From assembly GCA_028571685.1 (NCBI GenBank), contig CM053146.1:62281431-62345430 (forward strand): a stretch of 64,000 nucleotides of DNA, given 5' to 3'. Numbering within the stretch: position 1 is the first letter of the stretch; each line of letters opens with the position of its first letter. A program made the position numbers and the translations under genes. Shown piece by piece: positions 1 to 12,615 of the stretch. Under the pieces are notes generated by a model. That model was not told the DNA's origin. It did not search any database and was given only the letters and a program-made list of their open reading frames with translations. The DNA is from Heterohyrax brucei. Lineage: Eukaryota > Chordata > Mammalia > Hyracoidea > Procaviidae.

Positions 1-1675
1 AAGCATGAGATAAAATGTAACAAAGAACAGTAGTTTAGAAAGGCAGAAGAATGGTAAAGAAAGACAAACTCTTCTCTCATCCCAAAGAAAACCTAAGACA
101 CACCAAAGGTACATTTCAGCTTCTGCACCATAATGTTCCAAAGCCTTAGAAATCTTTGCTTTTCCAAATTATATCAGTTGCTTACTTTTCACAAACAGTA
201 CCCCACAAATAGAGAAATTCCAAACATCATTTGAAATTAGAAAACTGATTCTTCTCCCTACAGAAATAAAGCTAACATCAGGCTTCAACAATGAGGTCAG
301 TGTATTATTTAGTTTATTGCTCTCCTTTCATTCTTGATGAAACTTTCTTCTAGTTTCAAACACACAGCAAGTTGTTGGAGAAGAGTGGAAGGGGCTATGA
401 GAAAAATTAATAATTCCATTTTTTCTAGTCCCTACAAGCCACCTGAAAAGCTTTAATCTCTTTTCCCTTTTCCCTCATCACAGAAATGACTTAAGAGAAT
501 CCCTTCTTACAAATCCTAGATAAATACAAACTGTTTATGTAAAAGACTAGATATAAGAAGTATCTGTTACAGAAATACTACAGGTTAAAAAAAAAAAAAA
601 CACCAAGAGTTTATTTTTAAAATGGAAAGTAGTTTACATACTAGAAAAAAAATTCTAGCTGCTACTCTTTCTGAAGTCCTCAGATCACTTATCCTCACTG
701 CATAACTGCATTTGTAATGTGTACCAGGCAACGGATTAAAACAACCCTCCCTGGCAAATCATAAAGAACTCACATTGGGCATAAGCTGCTGCTTTCTAAA
801 GAAACTTGGGACAACTCATCTCAGAGGCCCTATCTAGCAGGGATCCTAGGAAGCATTCAAATAAAAGTATTTTAATCCTTTTTCAATAGTAAGAGACATC
901 ACAAAAATACAACTGTACACAGAGCTGCAAGATAACCTATACCTTGTCAAGTCACATAAATCTACAGGAAAGGTTAAGAGATGTGTCTTTCACCATTCTT
1001 TCTATTTTTCTGAGACAGAACACATTTAATAGCCTGGTTTGGGGTCCTGACAAATCTCCCTAACGGTCAGCTATGGAGGTAATGTCCTTGGCTACCTTGG
1101 GAAGGGTTACGTGAATCTGAGTAATAGCCAGCGGGATTTTTCTCTAAACGCGAAGTGGGGAAAAAAAGCATGGCTTGGTTTTTAAAACATGGGATTTGGT
1201 GAAACCCAACAATATACTTCACTATACAAGACTGTAGTTTTCTCTTGTGTTTTTACTTTCCATATTTTAATCTAATTAAATGACCCTGTATTTCAACAAA
1301 AGGAGGTAGGTTTAAAAAGAGGGACCATCTAATTGATTACGTCTGGGACTTAGTCACACCTTTCTTTCCAGCCACTTGCCAGTTGTTGACTGTTTCCATC
1401 TGGCACTGATTATGTTTCTCCAGAAGAAAATAAACTCAGGATTAAACTCTACACTCACGTGGCACTCCTTCTGGTCAAGGAAAACAATTATTTCACTCTG
1501 TAAATAACCTACTACTATGTGTGGAATACCACATTAAATGTTAAAATTGATAAAAGTATAAGTCATGTGCTTGCTTTTCAAATAATTCAAAATTCAGTGG
1601 AAAAACTGGACAACAGTCTCTCTTTCCTTCTTACATAACAGAATGAAAAAGAACCTCAAAATTTTTCCTTTTGCT
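1..1675. other. ACVR1 intron sequence, nothing recognised
   Basis: AT-rich intronic DNA with no exon, open frame or repeat family that I can identify. A run of 14 A sits near 587-600. The next ACVR1 coding exon, expected downstream of exon 7, was searched for on the minus strand here and not seen. Confidence 0.6.
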
Positions 1676-1815
1676 CCCTACTTGGTGGTGCAACAATGGG
1701 CTCAAGCACAAACAATCACTGTGGGGTGGTACAAGACCAGGCTGCATTACCGCCTGTTATACACAGCATCATTATGAGTTGGCATTGACTCAACGGCACC
1801 TAACAACTTGCTTCT
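1676..1815 (+). mobile_element. 3' end of an RTE (BovB-like) LINE
   Basis: A short 5'-truncated fragment. It holds the RTE 3' UTR landmark (gcaacaatgggctcaagc) and ends with a decayed tail near atgagttggcattgactcaa followed by cggcacctaacaac. The last ~40 nt resemble the AfroSINE tail, which fits AfroSINEs borrowing the RTE machinery. Both are decayed. Confidence 0.6.
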
Positions 1816-1870
1816 ACCACAGAAGACACACATATATTAGAAATTCTCAGCTATATTTTTTTTCTTAAAG

Positions 1871-2060
1871 AGTACTGCTGGACCAGTGGTTTTAGCTCTT
1901 GGCTGTTAATCAAAGATTGGTAGTTGAAATCCACCAGCAGCTCTGCAAGAGAAAGATGGCAGTCTGCTTCTGGAAAAGATGATAGCCTTAAAAACCCTAT
2001 GGGCAGCTCTACTCTGTCCTACAGGGTTGCTATACAAGAGCTGGAATTAACCAGAAGCAC
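1871..2060 (+). repeat. AfroSINE, + orientation
   Basis: The tRNA-related head (ccagtggttttagctcttggctg) is followed by the B-box-like part ending gttgaaatccaccag, a middle with an extra segment (aagatggcagtctgcttctg), and the tail gggcagctctactctgtcct. It starts about 55 nt after the RTE fragment. Confidence 0.75.
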
Positions 2061-2428
2061 TAGGTTAGGGTTACATTTTTACCTGCTGGTTCTTAAATTA
2101 ACTCATTCATCATTTTGAGCCTTTATTATATGTCCCAGTGAATGTGTTTATCACGAGTGCCACAAAAGTGACAAAGATGTGATCTTGATCTCTAAGACGA
2201 GAACACTGAGAAACATACATAGGAAAAAAGACAAACTGCACATCAGCAAACAAGGTGGGTCAAGGAGCAGGGACAAGTGGGGCATGCCAAGCCTCAGAGA
2301 ACGATACACTTGTATGGTTTATTCAGGGTCGTGTATAAACTGGGTGCTGTGGAAGCAAAAGAGGGCCTTGCACGGGATATGACACTTGGATTGATGCAGC
2401 AAGACAAGAAGGAGTTTGCGAGGTACAA

Positions 2429-2640
2429 ACGACAAAACCAAACCCAACGTCACTGAGTGGATTCCGACTCATGGTGACTCCGTGTGTCAAAGGAGAACTG
2501 TGCTCCACAGGGTATTCAGTGGTGGTTCCGGGGAAAGCAGATCTCGGACACTTTCTTTCCAGCTGCCTCTGGGGGAATGGAATCTCTAGCCTTTGGGTTG
2601 GTGGCCAAGCAGGTTAACCATTTGCCCCCTCTGGGAGTTT
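2429..2640 (-). repeat. AfroSINE, long subtype, - orientation
   Basis: On the + strand the tail comes first (accaaaccc, then gattccgactcatggtgac). The middle has the tgtgtcaaaggagaactgtg and agcagatc blocks of the longer subtype. The head complement (ggttaaccatttgc) is at the far end. Confidence 0.75.
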
Positions 2641-3651
2641 ACTAAGGAGGGCCAAAGACCACCGAGTGAGGATATTCATGGAGAAAGAAGAGCACGTGCA
2701 AAGCCAAGGGGTCAGAAATGATCCACATGTGCTGGAGAGAAGGGAGAGAAGTTCTCTGTGGCTCCAACAGTGCACAAGTGGTGGGAAGAAAGGACAAAAA
2801 AAGCAGGAGGCAGGGGAGAGACTGAAGCCTGATTACAGAATGACGTACTGTTAAGGTAAAAAGTTACTCACTCACAACTGCTCTTCATTCCTGCCAGAAA
2901 GTGACAAACGGGCAGGGTAACCAGAGAAAAAAGTGAACTCTAAGTTCTTTTAAGGCAGCACCCAGTGAGCAACTGCCAAGTCGTGGGCCAGCGAAGAGGA
3001 CAGCATGTATTCAGGAAAAGTAACTAAAAATACAAAGTGCTTCAAGTGCCAAATGAGTGGTACAAACAAACGATACACGAATGCAGGGGAAGAGGCCCTC
3101 TTAGCATTGGTCAAGGAAGGAACTAACTGAGCGCGTCTCACTTTCCTGGGTAAGGAGGCCGTGGGACTCAGAGGGGTCACAAAGAAACTGGCAAAATCAT
3201 TCACAACCAACTCCCCCACAACTTTTGGCATATGTATCTTGTTTGAATAATAGTCTGTCTCCATCCCCCATCCCCCCCCTTCCTCAGGAATACATCTAAT
3301 CGGATGTTTTTTCTTCCCTAGGGCAAACATCTTTATCAACCAAAGGCTCTCCCATTAATTTGATGGTGGCTCTGAGTAAACCACTTAACTATCCTGCCTC
3401 GGCTTCCCAACTCCTTTCAAATCTGCGTCACAAGGCTGAGGTGCACAGTGAGAGCCACCTAGACAAGCATGGGATACCAAAGAGATCTGTTTAAAATGCA
3501 GGCCTCTGGAAACCAAGGCTCCCTCCTGATCCTCTTTACCAGTACCTTGGATTAGAGCCTCCACCTTACCCCCTCCTGGTCCCTCTGATTCACTTTTTCC
3601 CCTTCAGCCATCTACCACACCCCACAGCCTTCAAAGAGATCTTTAGGAGAA
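2641..3651. other. Intron sequence, nothing recognised
   Basis: No repeat family or exon identified. A 129-codon minus-strand open stretch at 2950-3339 has no recognisable domain and lacks a splice or promoter context, so it is not called. Confidence 0.5.
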
Positions 3652-4000
3652 AGCAACAACAACAAAAAAACAATGCTATCAAGTCAACTCCAACTCACAG
3701 TGACTTTAAAAAAAAAACAGAACAAAAACTTCTTGCCATTGAGACAATTCTGACTCATAGCAACCCTGTAGGACAGAGCACAATGGCCCCATGGAATTTC
3801 TAAAAAGTGGATCTGGACTGCCAACCTTTTGGTTAGCAGCTATAGCACTTAACTGCTATGCCATCAGAGCAACCCCACAAGAGAGTAAACTGCCCTGCAA
3901 AGTTTCCAAGGCTGTAAATCTTATGGCAGCAGACTGCACATCTTTCTCCTGTGGAGCAGCTGGTGGGTTCCAAGCACTGACTTTTCAGTTAGAAGCCTAA
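3652..4000 (-). repeat. AfroSINE split by a second AfroSINE
   Basis: The outer copy has its tail at about 3655-3718 (tcaagtcaactccaactcac) and its body resumes at about 3887-4000 (actgccctgcaaagtttcca, then the ctttctcctgtggagcagct block of a longer subtype). A complete second copy sits between the two pieces. Both lie on the minus strand. Confidence 0.65.
3720..3886 (-). repeat. AfroSINE nested in another AfroSINE
   Basis: A complete short-subtype copy: tail (attctgactcatagcaaccc), body with gacagagcacaatggcccca, then the head complement (ttttggttagcagctatagc, taactgctatgccatcag). It interrupts the outer copy, so it is the younger of the two. Confidence 0.75.
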
Positions 4001-4396
4001 GGGAAAAGCTCGTGATACCATTCCTCTGCCTATATCCCAATGCTGCCCCACTACCCATGGGATTGTGCTATAAATTACCATCCGTACTGCTGTCATCCTG
4101 CCTGTACCTGAGGAATCAGCCCCACAAAACTACCTGTAGTCCTCTCAACAGGACACCTTTACAACTTCCCACAGTGGGAGACTAGTCATCACCACGGCCT
4201 GATTTTAGCTCTCATTCTCACCTGCATCTCCCATTTTCCCAAGTATGCCTCAGTAGCACTTGCTCCCACCCATCCCATCTGTAACTCAGATCATGCTTTT
4301 TATCTTCTAAAAATAACCTTATGACCCTGCTACCAGAAACCCAGGCAAAGTTCACTGCCTATCTTGTCTTCAGTACATCTCAGCCAGAGTTACCAA

Positions 4397-4590
4397 TACC
4401 AGTTGCCACTGGGTCAACTAAGTCATGGCCAACCCCAACAGTAAGCTACTATGGTTGAGCTGCTTGCACTCAGCTACTGATTTTCTGGATGTAGAGACCA
4501 CCAACCCCTTCTTTAAGGTGCCTCTGGATGGACTTCGATCTTCAACCTTTCACTCAGCATCAGGATGAGAGAAGCACCCTGCAATCAAAC
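4397..4590 (-). repeat. Probable decayed AfroSINE, long subtype
   Basis: Only scattered landmarks remain: agttgccactgggtcaacta near the tail and gtgcctctggatggacttcg near the head side. It could be another old SINE. Confidence 0.35.
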
Positions 4591-4797
4591 ACATTTTTGC
4601 AGCAAATATGAATAGCTGCACGAAGTGGAAAAACCACTGGTTATGCTACAAACAGTCTTGTATCAGTTCAGGTCAGGGCTGACCATCAAATGAATTCACT
4701 CAAATCAGGTTTCCTGCCAAGGAAGTTATGAAAAAACTTGGTTTTCAAAGCTTTGGAGAGTTCCCAAGTACAGGCAAGGGATTGTGGGCTTGGTTAC

Positions 4798-4897
4798 CCA
4801 TGGCTGCCAAGTCAATTCCAACTCAGAGCAATCCTGTAAGACAAAAAAGAACCACCCCACAGAATGGAACCAACCCACTATGCCACCAGGGTTTCTG
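4798..4897 (-). repeat. AfroSINE with internal deletion
   Basis: The tail (gccaagtcaattccaactca) and the end of the head complement (cactatgccaccagggttt) are both present, but the roughly 60 nt that normally separate the middle from the head are missing. Confidence 0.7.
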
Positions 4898-6439
4898 TGG
4901 ACTTGGTTAGACGTTGAATTAGCAGAAGGTGAGGCCAAGAGACATCTATGGGGTATTATTCATATTATTCCTTTCTTCAGCAGAAATAATTGGGGCCCAC
5001 AGAAGAAAAGTTCATGGCTACTTAATGGGAAAATGAAGGATCAGAATCCAATTCCCCTTCATACTGTATAGAGTTCTTCCCAACAAGTCAATTATGAGAT
5101 AATTAAATATGTCTCTCTGCATTACTCTCATATCCCAGAGTGCTTGCTTCACGTTACAGTCTCTGATCGCAAACCTCCAGCTGGGACACTCATGTTGGAG
5201 ACCCTGGTAACAGTAAGCAGGTCACATGTCCTTAGTATCCACATTCACACCAGAGCGCTCCCCAAGCCGTTAGCTTCTTCAGCCATTGGACACTGGAATA
5301 CTGGAAGTGGAAGCCACTTTAGAGAGAATAAGAAAGATCTGCTCGTGTTTATCTTTCTGAGAGAACTTCAAGTTAACATATTGTTTCCTTCAAGGGTGGC
5401 ATGTGAGAAAATCTGCCAAGGTAGAACTTTATCATCTTATTAACTACATATTTATTGGTATAATTACCTTCCATTTCATGCCATGTAATACCACTTTTCC
5501 ATTTATAGTCAGATAATCATGTTCTTTTAAAATAAATTTAAGCTTAAAAAACGTCATGTCAAGTATTAAGAAATTTAGTATATGACGGTAAAGACAACAT
5601 TTAGATACAGTAAAAATCATGAAGACAGTGTATGTATGAATGAATCATGGGCAACACTGAGCTTACAAAAGGCCTCTTTCCTGGTGAGACAAGATTCAAA
5701 AAGATATACTCAACGTCTGTGGTCTAGAGCTCTAGAACAAGGAGGAGAAATTCTAGGAATCAGTGGAAAATGGTTTTCCTATTCATGCTACCTCCACACT
5801 CCTGACCCTTGCCACTTATGGCAAAACATTAAAAATAAATGACTTTAATGAATACAGAAAAAAATTTTCCTAACATCATTCTTCCCTTTGTTCGAATCTT
5901 AATATGCACTAAAGTAGTGAAGAAAATAAGAGTTGTCATGGTTTCCATACACATAAATCCATTGTGATTACAACAGAAGTACATGCAGTTCCCTGGCAAG
6001 CTCCAGGATTAATTAGAAGAAGTTTTTTCAAAGTATGTGTGCCAAACACAAGCTTATTCTAACTAGTATTTCCTAGTCCCCACTGTATGAGGGGTGTAGC
6101 TTGGCAAGTGGAATTTTTCTGAGATACAAATAACTTTTGACATATTTAACACTGAGTTCCTTCACCAAACAATCAAAGCCAGTAACAGAGGAAAGGTGCC
6201 CACAAAACCCTCCTGTGAGCAGTAAAGAGAGAACACAAAATGTAGGATCAGATGAATCGGTAGGAGGCAGATAACAAGAGGTGGGGAAAGTACTTGAAAG
6301 CCAGAAGCATACTAGTAGCCATCACTTATTTCCAAAGGAAAGATAACATTACTGTATCCCAGATTTAAATTAGGTGCTTTACATTTAATCATCATAACTC
6401 TTTCTAAGTGGTACTATTATTATCAATATTTCTTTCATG
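4898..6439. other. Intron sequence, nothing recognised
   Basis: No repeat or exon identified. Several open stretches of 86-99 codons occur (for example 5144-5443 and 5582-5842, plus strand) but show no domain, no codon-usage signal that I can see and no splice context. Confidence 0.5.
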
Positions 6440-6815
6440 ATAGACCTGATGGATTAAATTGTGCTCCCACCGAAAAATACCTGGAATTCATAGCCTGTGT
6501 GCCTGTAAACATAATCTTGTTTGGAAATGAGGTTTTTCTTTTTGCTGATGAAGTCATACTGTGCAGGGTGAATGGTAAATCTAATCATTTCTGAGTTACA
6601 AAAAGACCAGAATAGCACAGAGGAACACAGAAGACTTGGGCCACATAAGGTCTACCTGTAAGTCAAGAAATACTCAGGGCTACAGACAAGGAAGGAATGA
6701 CATGGCTGAGACCCTGACCTGACCTTTTAACATCCACAACTGTAAGAAAATAAACAGCTGCCCACTTGTAGTCATTGTGTTACAAGAGCCCTAGAAACTA
6801 AGACCGTAATAGAGT
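6440..6815 (+). mobile_element. Probable ancient LTR (MaLR/MLT-like)
   Basis: The order of blocks resembles MLT-type solo LTRs: an opening with attaaattgtgctcccacc, a central region with ggcagaccctgacct-like sequence, and an end with aactgtaagaaaataaacag, then tgttacaagagccctagaaa. The family is not certain. Confidence 0.4.
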
Positions 6816-7589
6816 CTGACAGCCTGACTTGAAGGCCTGGTTTGTGACCAACTCCATTTCCCTGTCCCCCAGTGGTCCTCAGAGAAGCACTGGACAGCTC
6901 CCGGGCACATCACTGACAAAGACTTCCAAGCGCAAAGCAGAAGCCCAGAGGAGAACTGCAGAAGGGATGACAGATGTGTGTCACAATAAGAGGGGGTTAA
7001 CAGCCAAACACAGGAAGCGAACACGTCTGTCCTATCTTCTAAATGTGTTTGTCTGTACAATCTGGCTACAATGCCTTTTCAAAAAAAAATCTGAAACATA
7101 TTCAGAGGGGAATCTTAGCACTTCTTTTCCTAATCCCTGGGCATTTGTAAGAATAACTAGGTTATTGATGATATAGAAGTATACCTGTCACATAAGGACA
7201 AACTTACATGACATTTGAATCACAAGGATAACTCGTTATTTCCTTGTTTTTAAATATAGTAGACTGTAAGCTCGAAGAAAGTAACCAAGATTTCATGCTG
7301 CAAAGATGATGCTATACTCAAAACTCCTCTGAAGGATGAATAGTGAGAATTATTTTAGTTTGTTTCTAAATCCATGGGCAGGCTATATTATCAGAGCAAT
7401 CCAACTATGGAGTTTCTGCATACAGGATACAAATACGCTCTAGCACCAGAGGTTGAAACTCAGTAGAAAGGACCTATTAAAAGGCGGCATGCTCACAGAA
7501 TGCTTAGAACAGGCTACTGCAGGTTCTGGTTTGTATTTGTTATCAAACCAAACCTAAATAACCTAAGTTACTGTTAGGATAGCCAAAAG

Positions 7590-7668
7590 CCACCACCATC
7601 AATCAATTTGAACTGCTCGCCTTTTGGTTAGCAGATGTAGCAGTTAACCACTACACCACCACCAGCAC
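7590..7668 (-). repeat. AfroSINE head fragment
   Basis: Only the head-side half remains: tttgaactgctcgccttttg, gttagcagatgtagcagtta, then accactacaccaccacc. Confidence 0.6.
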
Positions 7669-8629
7669 TTCCATTAATATGTACCCATGGATCTGCAAAA
7701 TACTCATGTCCAAGTTCTTTCTCCACATGGTACAGAAGTTATGTAGCAGAACCAAGTACGTTTGCAAAACCACAAAGGGAGGAGAAGAAAGAATGCTGCC
7801 AGAAAAGCAGTGAGGAGTAGAGAAAGAAAAGCTAGGACCCAGAAATATGACTCTTAAAGGAAAAATGGGCCCCTCCTAAGCTTGGAAAAGAGACAAAATT
7901 GCACCGGAAGCATCAGAATCCAACAGCATAGGTGTCCTGCTTGGTTGGAACAGACTGCCAGGGTCCCGGAGGGTAGTTTTGCTTCCCCGCATGAGGTGAG
8001 ACTCATGTAACATAATTCCGTTTTAACGTCACCTATTAGAAAGAAAAACCCTCAGCACTATCGTAAACCTAATGTGTCTGGAATTCAGAGGCAGGACCTA
8101 AGTGATTTGAATACCTGCTCAATTTTAAGAACTACTGATCTAAGCCAACACCTACCTTAAGTTCATATAGAAAATTAATTCACACAGGGAAGGATATGAA
8201 ACCACTTTCTTTCCTACCAATTCCAAGTGTCAAACTAAACACAAAAAGTAAAATCCAAAGACACTACTGAGAAATATTCCATTGTGAAAATGGACTTAGC
8301 ACTCATTTCCTGTATAGAAACAGCATGATGTTTATTATCAACAGCAAATAAATGTAAAATTCCAGTGAAAACATGAAATGCAACCTATTTTTACGCTCAT
8401 GGTTCACTTGAGGGCCATATTGTTCCAAGAGCACTATCTGGTCATCAATTTTTAGAAGGGACTCAGGAACTCAAAGGATACATAATTATAATGGCCTAAT
8501 ATAAGATATTCATATATTTTAATGAGGCACATTTTATATGCAGTAATTTTGAAACTATATATTCTTTTAACGACAGTTCTTAAAGATGTTAAGAAAGTAA
8601 AGCAGGTACATCACACTCTAGGGGGAGGG
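7669..8629. other. Intron sequence, nothing recognised
   Basis: No exon, repeat family or structured element identified. Confidence 0.5.
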
Positions 8630-9040
8630 GATATTGTAGAAGAATACAACTCTTATTGAAAGCAATTTGACAGTATGCACTAAGCCATAAAAAAAAAAAA
8701 AAGAATCCATATTCTTGACCTGCTAAGTCTACCTCTTTTCAGATTGAAAATTGATTCCCCAAATAAAAAAGTTATAAGCACAAAGATGTCTGCTACAGGC
8801 CCCGAACGGTGGCGACAGATGTCTAAAAATATGGAAATGGTTAAGTTAATAAAAGATCATGTGACCATTTACCATGAGACTACTTAATAACACTAAAAAC
8901 AACATAAGTGAAAAGGACTTCATCTACTGACTATCTACCCTATGATTACAGCTAAGTCGATAAAGATCTACACAGATGCACAGAACAAGAAGGGGAAAGG
9001 AGCATGAATGCTAGAAAGATCAGGTGACATTTCTATTTTT
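8630..9040 (+). mobile_element. Old L1 (L1M-like) ORF2-3' fragment
   Basis: The text follows the usual L1 ORF2 end in decayed form: aagcaatttgacagtatgca, then ccatattcttgacctgc, agcacaaagatgtctgct and ggaaatggttaagttaataa. There are stops in all frames and a 14-A run in the middle. Confidence 0.5.
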
Positions 9041-10923
9041 CTTTCAAATCATTTTTTGTTTATAGGGGAGGTCATGATATTTTATGAATAAAACATTTAC
9101 AAATACAGCACTGGACACCTTCAAGTTTCAGTTTAAATAAAATGACCTGCAGCTTTGAGTTTGTGTGCTTGTGCTGTGTGCCTGGGGCACGTGAATATTC
9201 ATGGAAGAAAGGGAATAGAGAGACAGAAGGGGAAAATGTCAAATTAGTCACTGCCAACGGACAGTAGCTGGTTTAAAATGAAACCTGATGTACCCTTACC
9301 TCCCCCTACAAATCAAATCCCATACCACATAACAGCATCTGAACCCACAGAACTTTAGGAACTAGCAAAAAGTCGACATGATGATCCAAGGGGGAAATCA
9401 AAGAACAACAGTTATACTCTCCTTTTACCTGTCATGATTAATAATAATGTTAAAAGCAAACTATCATTCGTTAAGCTAAACTTCCAACTTACGACTCTAA
9501 CTTCAAACTCACTATCAATCAAAGTTGATCTTTAAAAGCCACCTGGGTTTATGCCTCTGACACAGGGGATAGAGGTTTGCAACATGAGTACTTTCAAAGC
9601 CCCAATCCCAAGTTTCTGCCAAGTTCAACTTGCATCATGCAGGCTAGCTTGTCTCCACCCCGGCACACCCACAGCTGGAAATGCTACTGTTCTGGCCCTA
9701 GAAAGTCACCTTCCCCTTGTTTGGGGCAAGTTCTCCACCACACAGTTCACCATCATTACAACAATCCTTCTACACACTGTCCGTTATGATAAACTATTAG
9801 AATTAGATTTTTAGCTTGAAAGTGTACAAAGCTGATTGAAGATGGGGAAACCAAGTTGATGTGTAATTTCAGACAAAGTTCACAACTTTATAAATCAACA
9901 AAACAATCTGTCTGTTGCAAACAATTCTCAAGGCACTGGACTGGCACAAACTTCACATCAGTAGTTTCCAAAGATTAAGAAACAATTACCAAGAAAATGT
10001 TCATGACTCTCATTTTTTTAAAAAAAAGTACTTTAAAGGAATTTCCAAGTTACCATCCATGTTTATTCATGTTTCAAAGCAGACATGTTCTGCTGTTAAG
10101 GAGGTAGTACCTTGAAGCCATGCCAGTTTTAATTGCTGGACACTTCTGAAAACTAAAACTACATCAAATTATTCCAATTCCACTTCCAATGTTATTTATG
10201 AAAATTATGATTTCAGTCCTTCAATCCCAAGAATCTCAATCCTTAGAAGGTATCAGTGGAATGAGGGTGGGGTGCAGATGTTAGTAGATTAGTTAAGTCC
10301 ACGCACTATTTCTGTAATACTTCACATGCAGATTTCAAGAGGTCAGAGGAGGGTAAATGGAAAGTAGCTTTTAGAAATGAATCTTATTCTAAATATATGA
10401 CATTTTCTTCTGTTTTCCTGGAACAAATTTCAGACACATCCTCTGAAATAACATTTTCAGTTTAGATATGTAGACGCTGATCTGGTCAATTCAGGGGATT
10501 CTAATAAAACGACTACCTGCAGTGTGAAAGAATAAACTTAGTGGTGTTAGAATACAGTGCACTTAAACTCCAATAATGTATTTGTGGCCATAGGGGGCAC
10601 ATGTTAAAAATGACAAATGCTGTCCTACCTGCTAAGGCAATGTCAATTCATTCAACGGACTTATGAGAGAATCAGCACAAACTACCCCATCACAGCTTCC
10701 TGAATTGAAACCTGACTCATTCAGAAGATCCTGCCTGCTTTCCACCAAGGAGTAAAACCTCAACCTCTTTTCATACTCCAAACTTAAGAAGTAAAAATAC
10801 TTACAAATAGTAGAATCATCCTTAGATTTATTTGCACATTTATCTCAAGTTAATAGACCTTGTGAAAAGAGGACAGAAGGAGGCAAGATGGGAAGGAAAA
10901 AAGAAAAGGAAAACTGAGGGGAA
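9041..10923. other. Intron sequence, nothing recognised
   Basis: Unique-looking AT-rich DNA. A few overlapping open stretches near 9551-9814 have no recognisable product. Confidence 0.5.
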
Positions 10924-11079
10924 AAAAACATTGCCGTCGAGTCAATTCTGACTCATAACGACCTGACTGAACAGTGCAGAACACCACCACAGAGTTTACA
11001 AGGAGCACCTGGTGGATTTGAACTACCAATCTTTTGGTTAGCAGCTGTAGTACTTAAGCATTATGGCACAGTTTCCAAA
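10924..11079 (-). repeat. AfroSINE, - orientation
   Basis: A complete short copy: tail attgccgtcgagtcaattct (close to the family consensus), then aaggagcacctggtggattt and the head complement tttggttagcagctgtagta. Confidence 0.85.
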
Positions 11080-11245
11080 AAGGAAGTAACTAAATCTGGA
11101 TCAATCAAAAGAAAGACTATGATAACCAGTCTCTTCCAGAAATAATTCTTTTCAACAGTTATTCCTTCTTTTGTATTTAAAATATAACCCCATAACATCC
11201 CGCTGTCTAACCATAAATCAAATATGATTGCCTACAGCTTGACCA

Positions 11246-11442
11246 AGGAGCCCTGGTGGAGCACTGGTTAAGTATTTGGCTGCTAATTGAAAGGTCAGTG
11301 GTTAGAACCCATCAGCCACACTCCATGAGAGAAAGCAGTAGCAGTCTGCTTCCATAAAGATTCACAGCCTTAGAGATGCTATAGGACAGTTCTATCCTGT
11401 ACTATATGGTTGCTATGTGTTGGAATTAAGTTGGCAGCAGTG
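11246..11442 (+). repeat. AfroSINE, + orientation, next to kinase exon
   Basis: Head ccctggtggagcactggtta, then aaaggtcagtggttagaacc, a middle block with agtagcagtctgcttcc, and a tail ending tgctatgtgttggaattaag. It ends 134 bp from the ACVR1 exon at 11577 and forms an inverted pair with the copy at 10924-11079. Confidence 0.85.
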
Positions 11443-11448
11443 AGTTCA

Positions 11449-11799
<351 letters not shown>

Positions 11800-12339
11800 T
11801 CACTCACTCACCACCTTTCCCAAAGGAGGTCACTCAAGGGTTTCAAACCAATCTCAACCCAAAGTACACCCTTGTGGTGTGTACGGCTTTGGTGTATTAC
11901 ATCCATAATAATTCTGGGGACATCCTTTGTGATGATTTCTCTGCAAGTGAAAGGAAGAAAAAGGACTGTTACAAGAAACATTCTGCAGTGGTTAGGTTAC
12001 CACATGAAGTTCTAAGAGACAAAACATTTCAGGTAGACAATAGACCAATGCATAAACCCAATTTGAGGCCAGTGACTTAAGTCCACAGGAAAACAGGTTC
12101 ATGTGTTAAAAGGTGAGCCTCCAAGTGGTTTTAACAAGAAACAAATTAAACTCCAAAACTTTACCACAGCTCCTACTAGTTTTCAAACACAAATTTAAAA
12201 CAGTGTGAGATAGGGAATTTCAGGTAATTTATCACTACACAATAGTGTACTGTAGTGTAGGCACTGTTCAATGCTTAAGAGTTGTTCATCTGTGCAGTAA
12301 AGGTGGTAAAATCCACAGGCCTTTCTCTATCCTAAACTG

Positions 12340-12615
12340 CACCCCAACTCAAAGCATGAATCTCATTGATTTTGCTCACTCTTGGTTTATGTATCATGTT
12401 ATGAGGACACACAAGCAGTTTTGTGGAGAGGCCCACGTGCTGAAGAACTTGAATCCACTCCAGAAGAGTGAGCCCTAACCAACAGCTTGACTGCAGCCGT
12501 TCCAGAATTTCTGACTTTCAGGGACTGTGTGAGATATCAAGTATTTGTTTCAAGCTACTGACCTTTAAGAGAAATTTATTACCTGGTAATAGGTTACTAT
12601 TACGATAACTAAGCA
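12340..12615 (+). mobile_element. Possible ancient repeat, LTR or L1 3' end
   Basis: The end of the stretch (acagcttgactgcagccgtt, gggactgtgtgagatatcaa, then aataggttactattacgata) resembles the common 3' end of an old mammalian repeat. Family not assigned. Confidence 0.3.

Noticed and set aside
2950..3339. 129-codon minus-strand open frame
   Set aside because: No recognisable domain, low-complexity composition, no splice or promoter context; lies in an ACVR1 intron.
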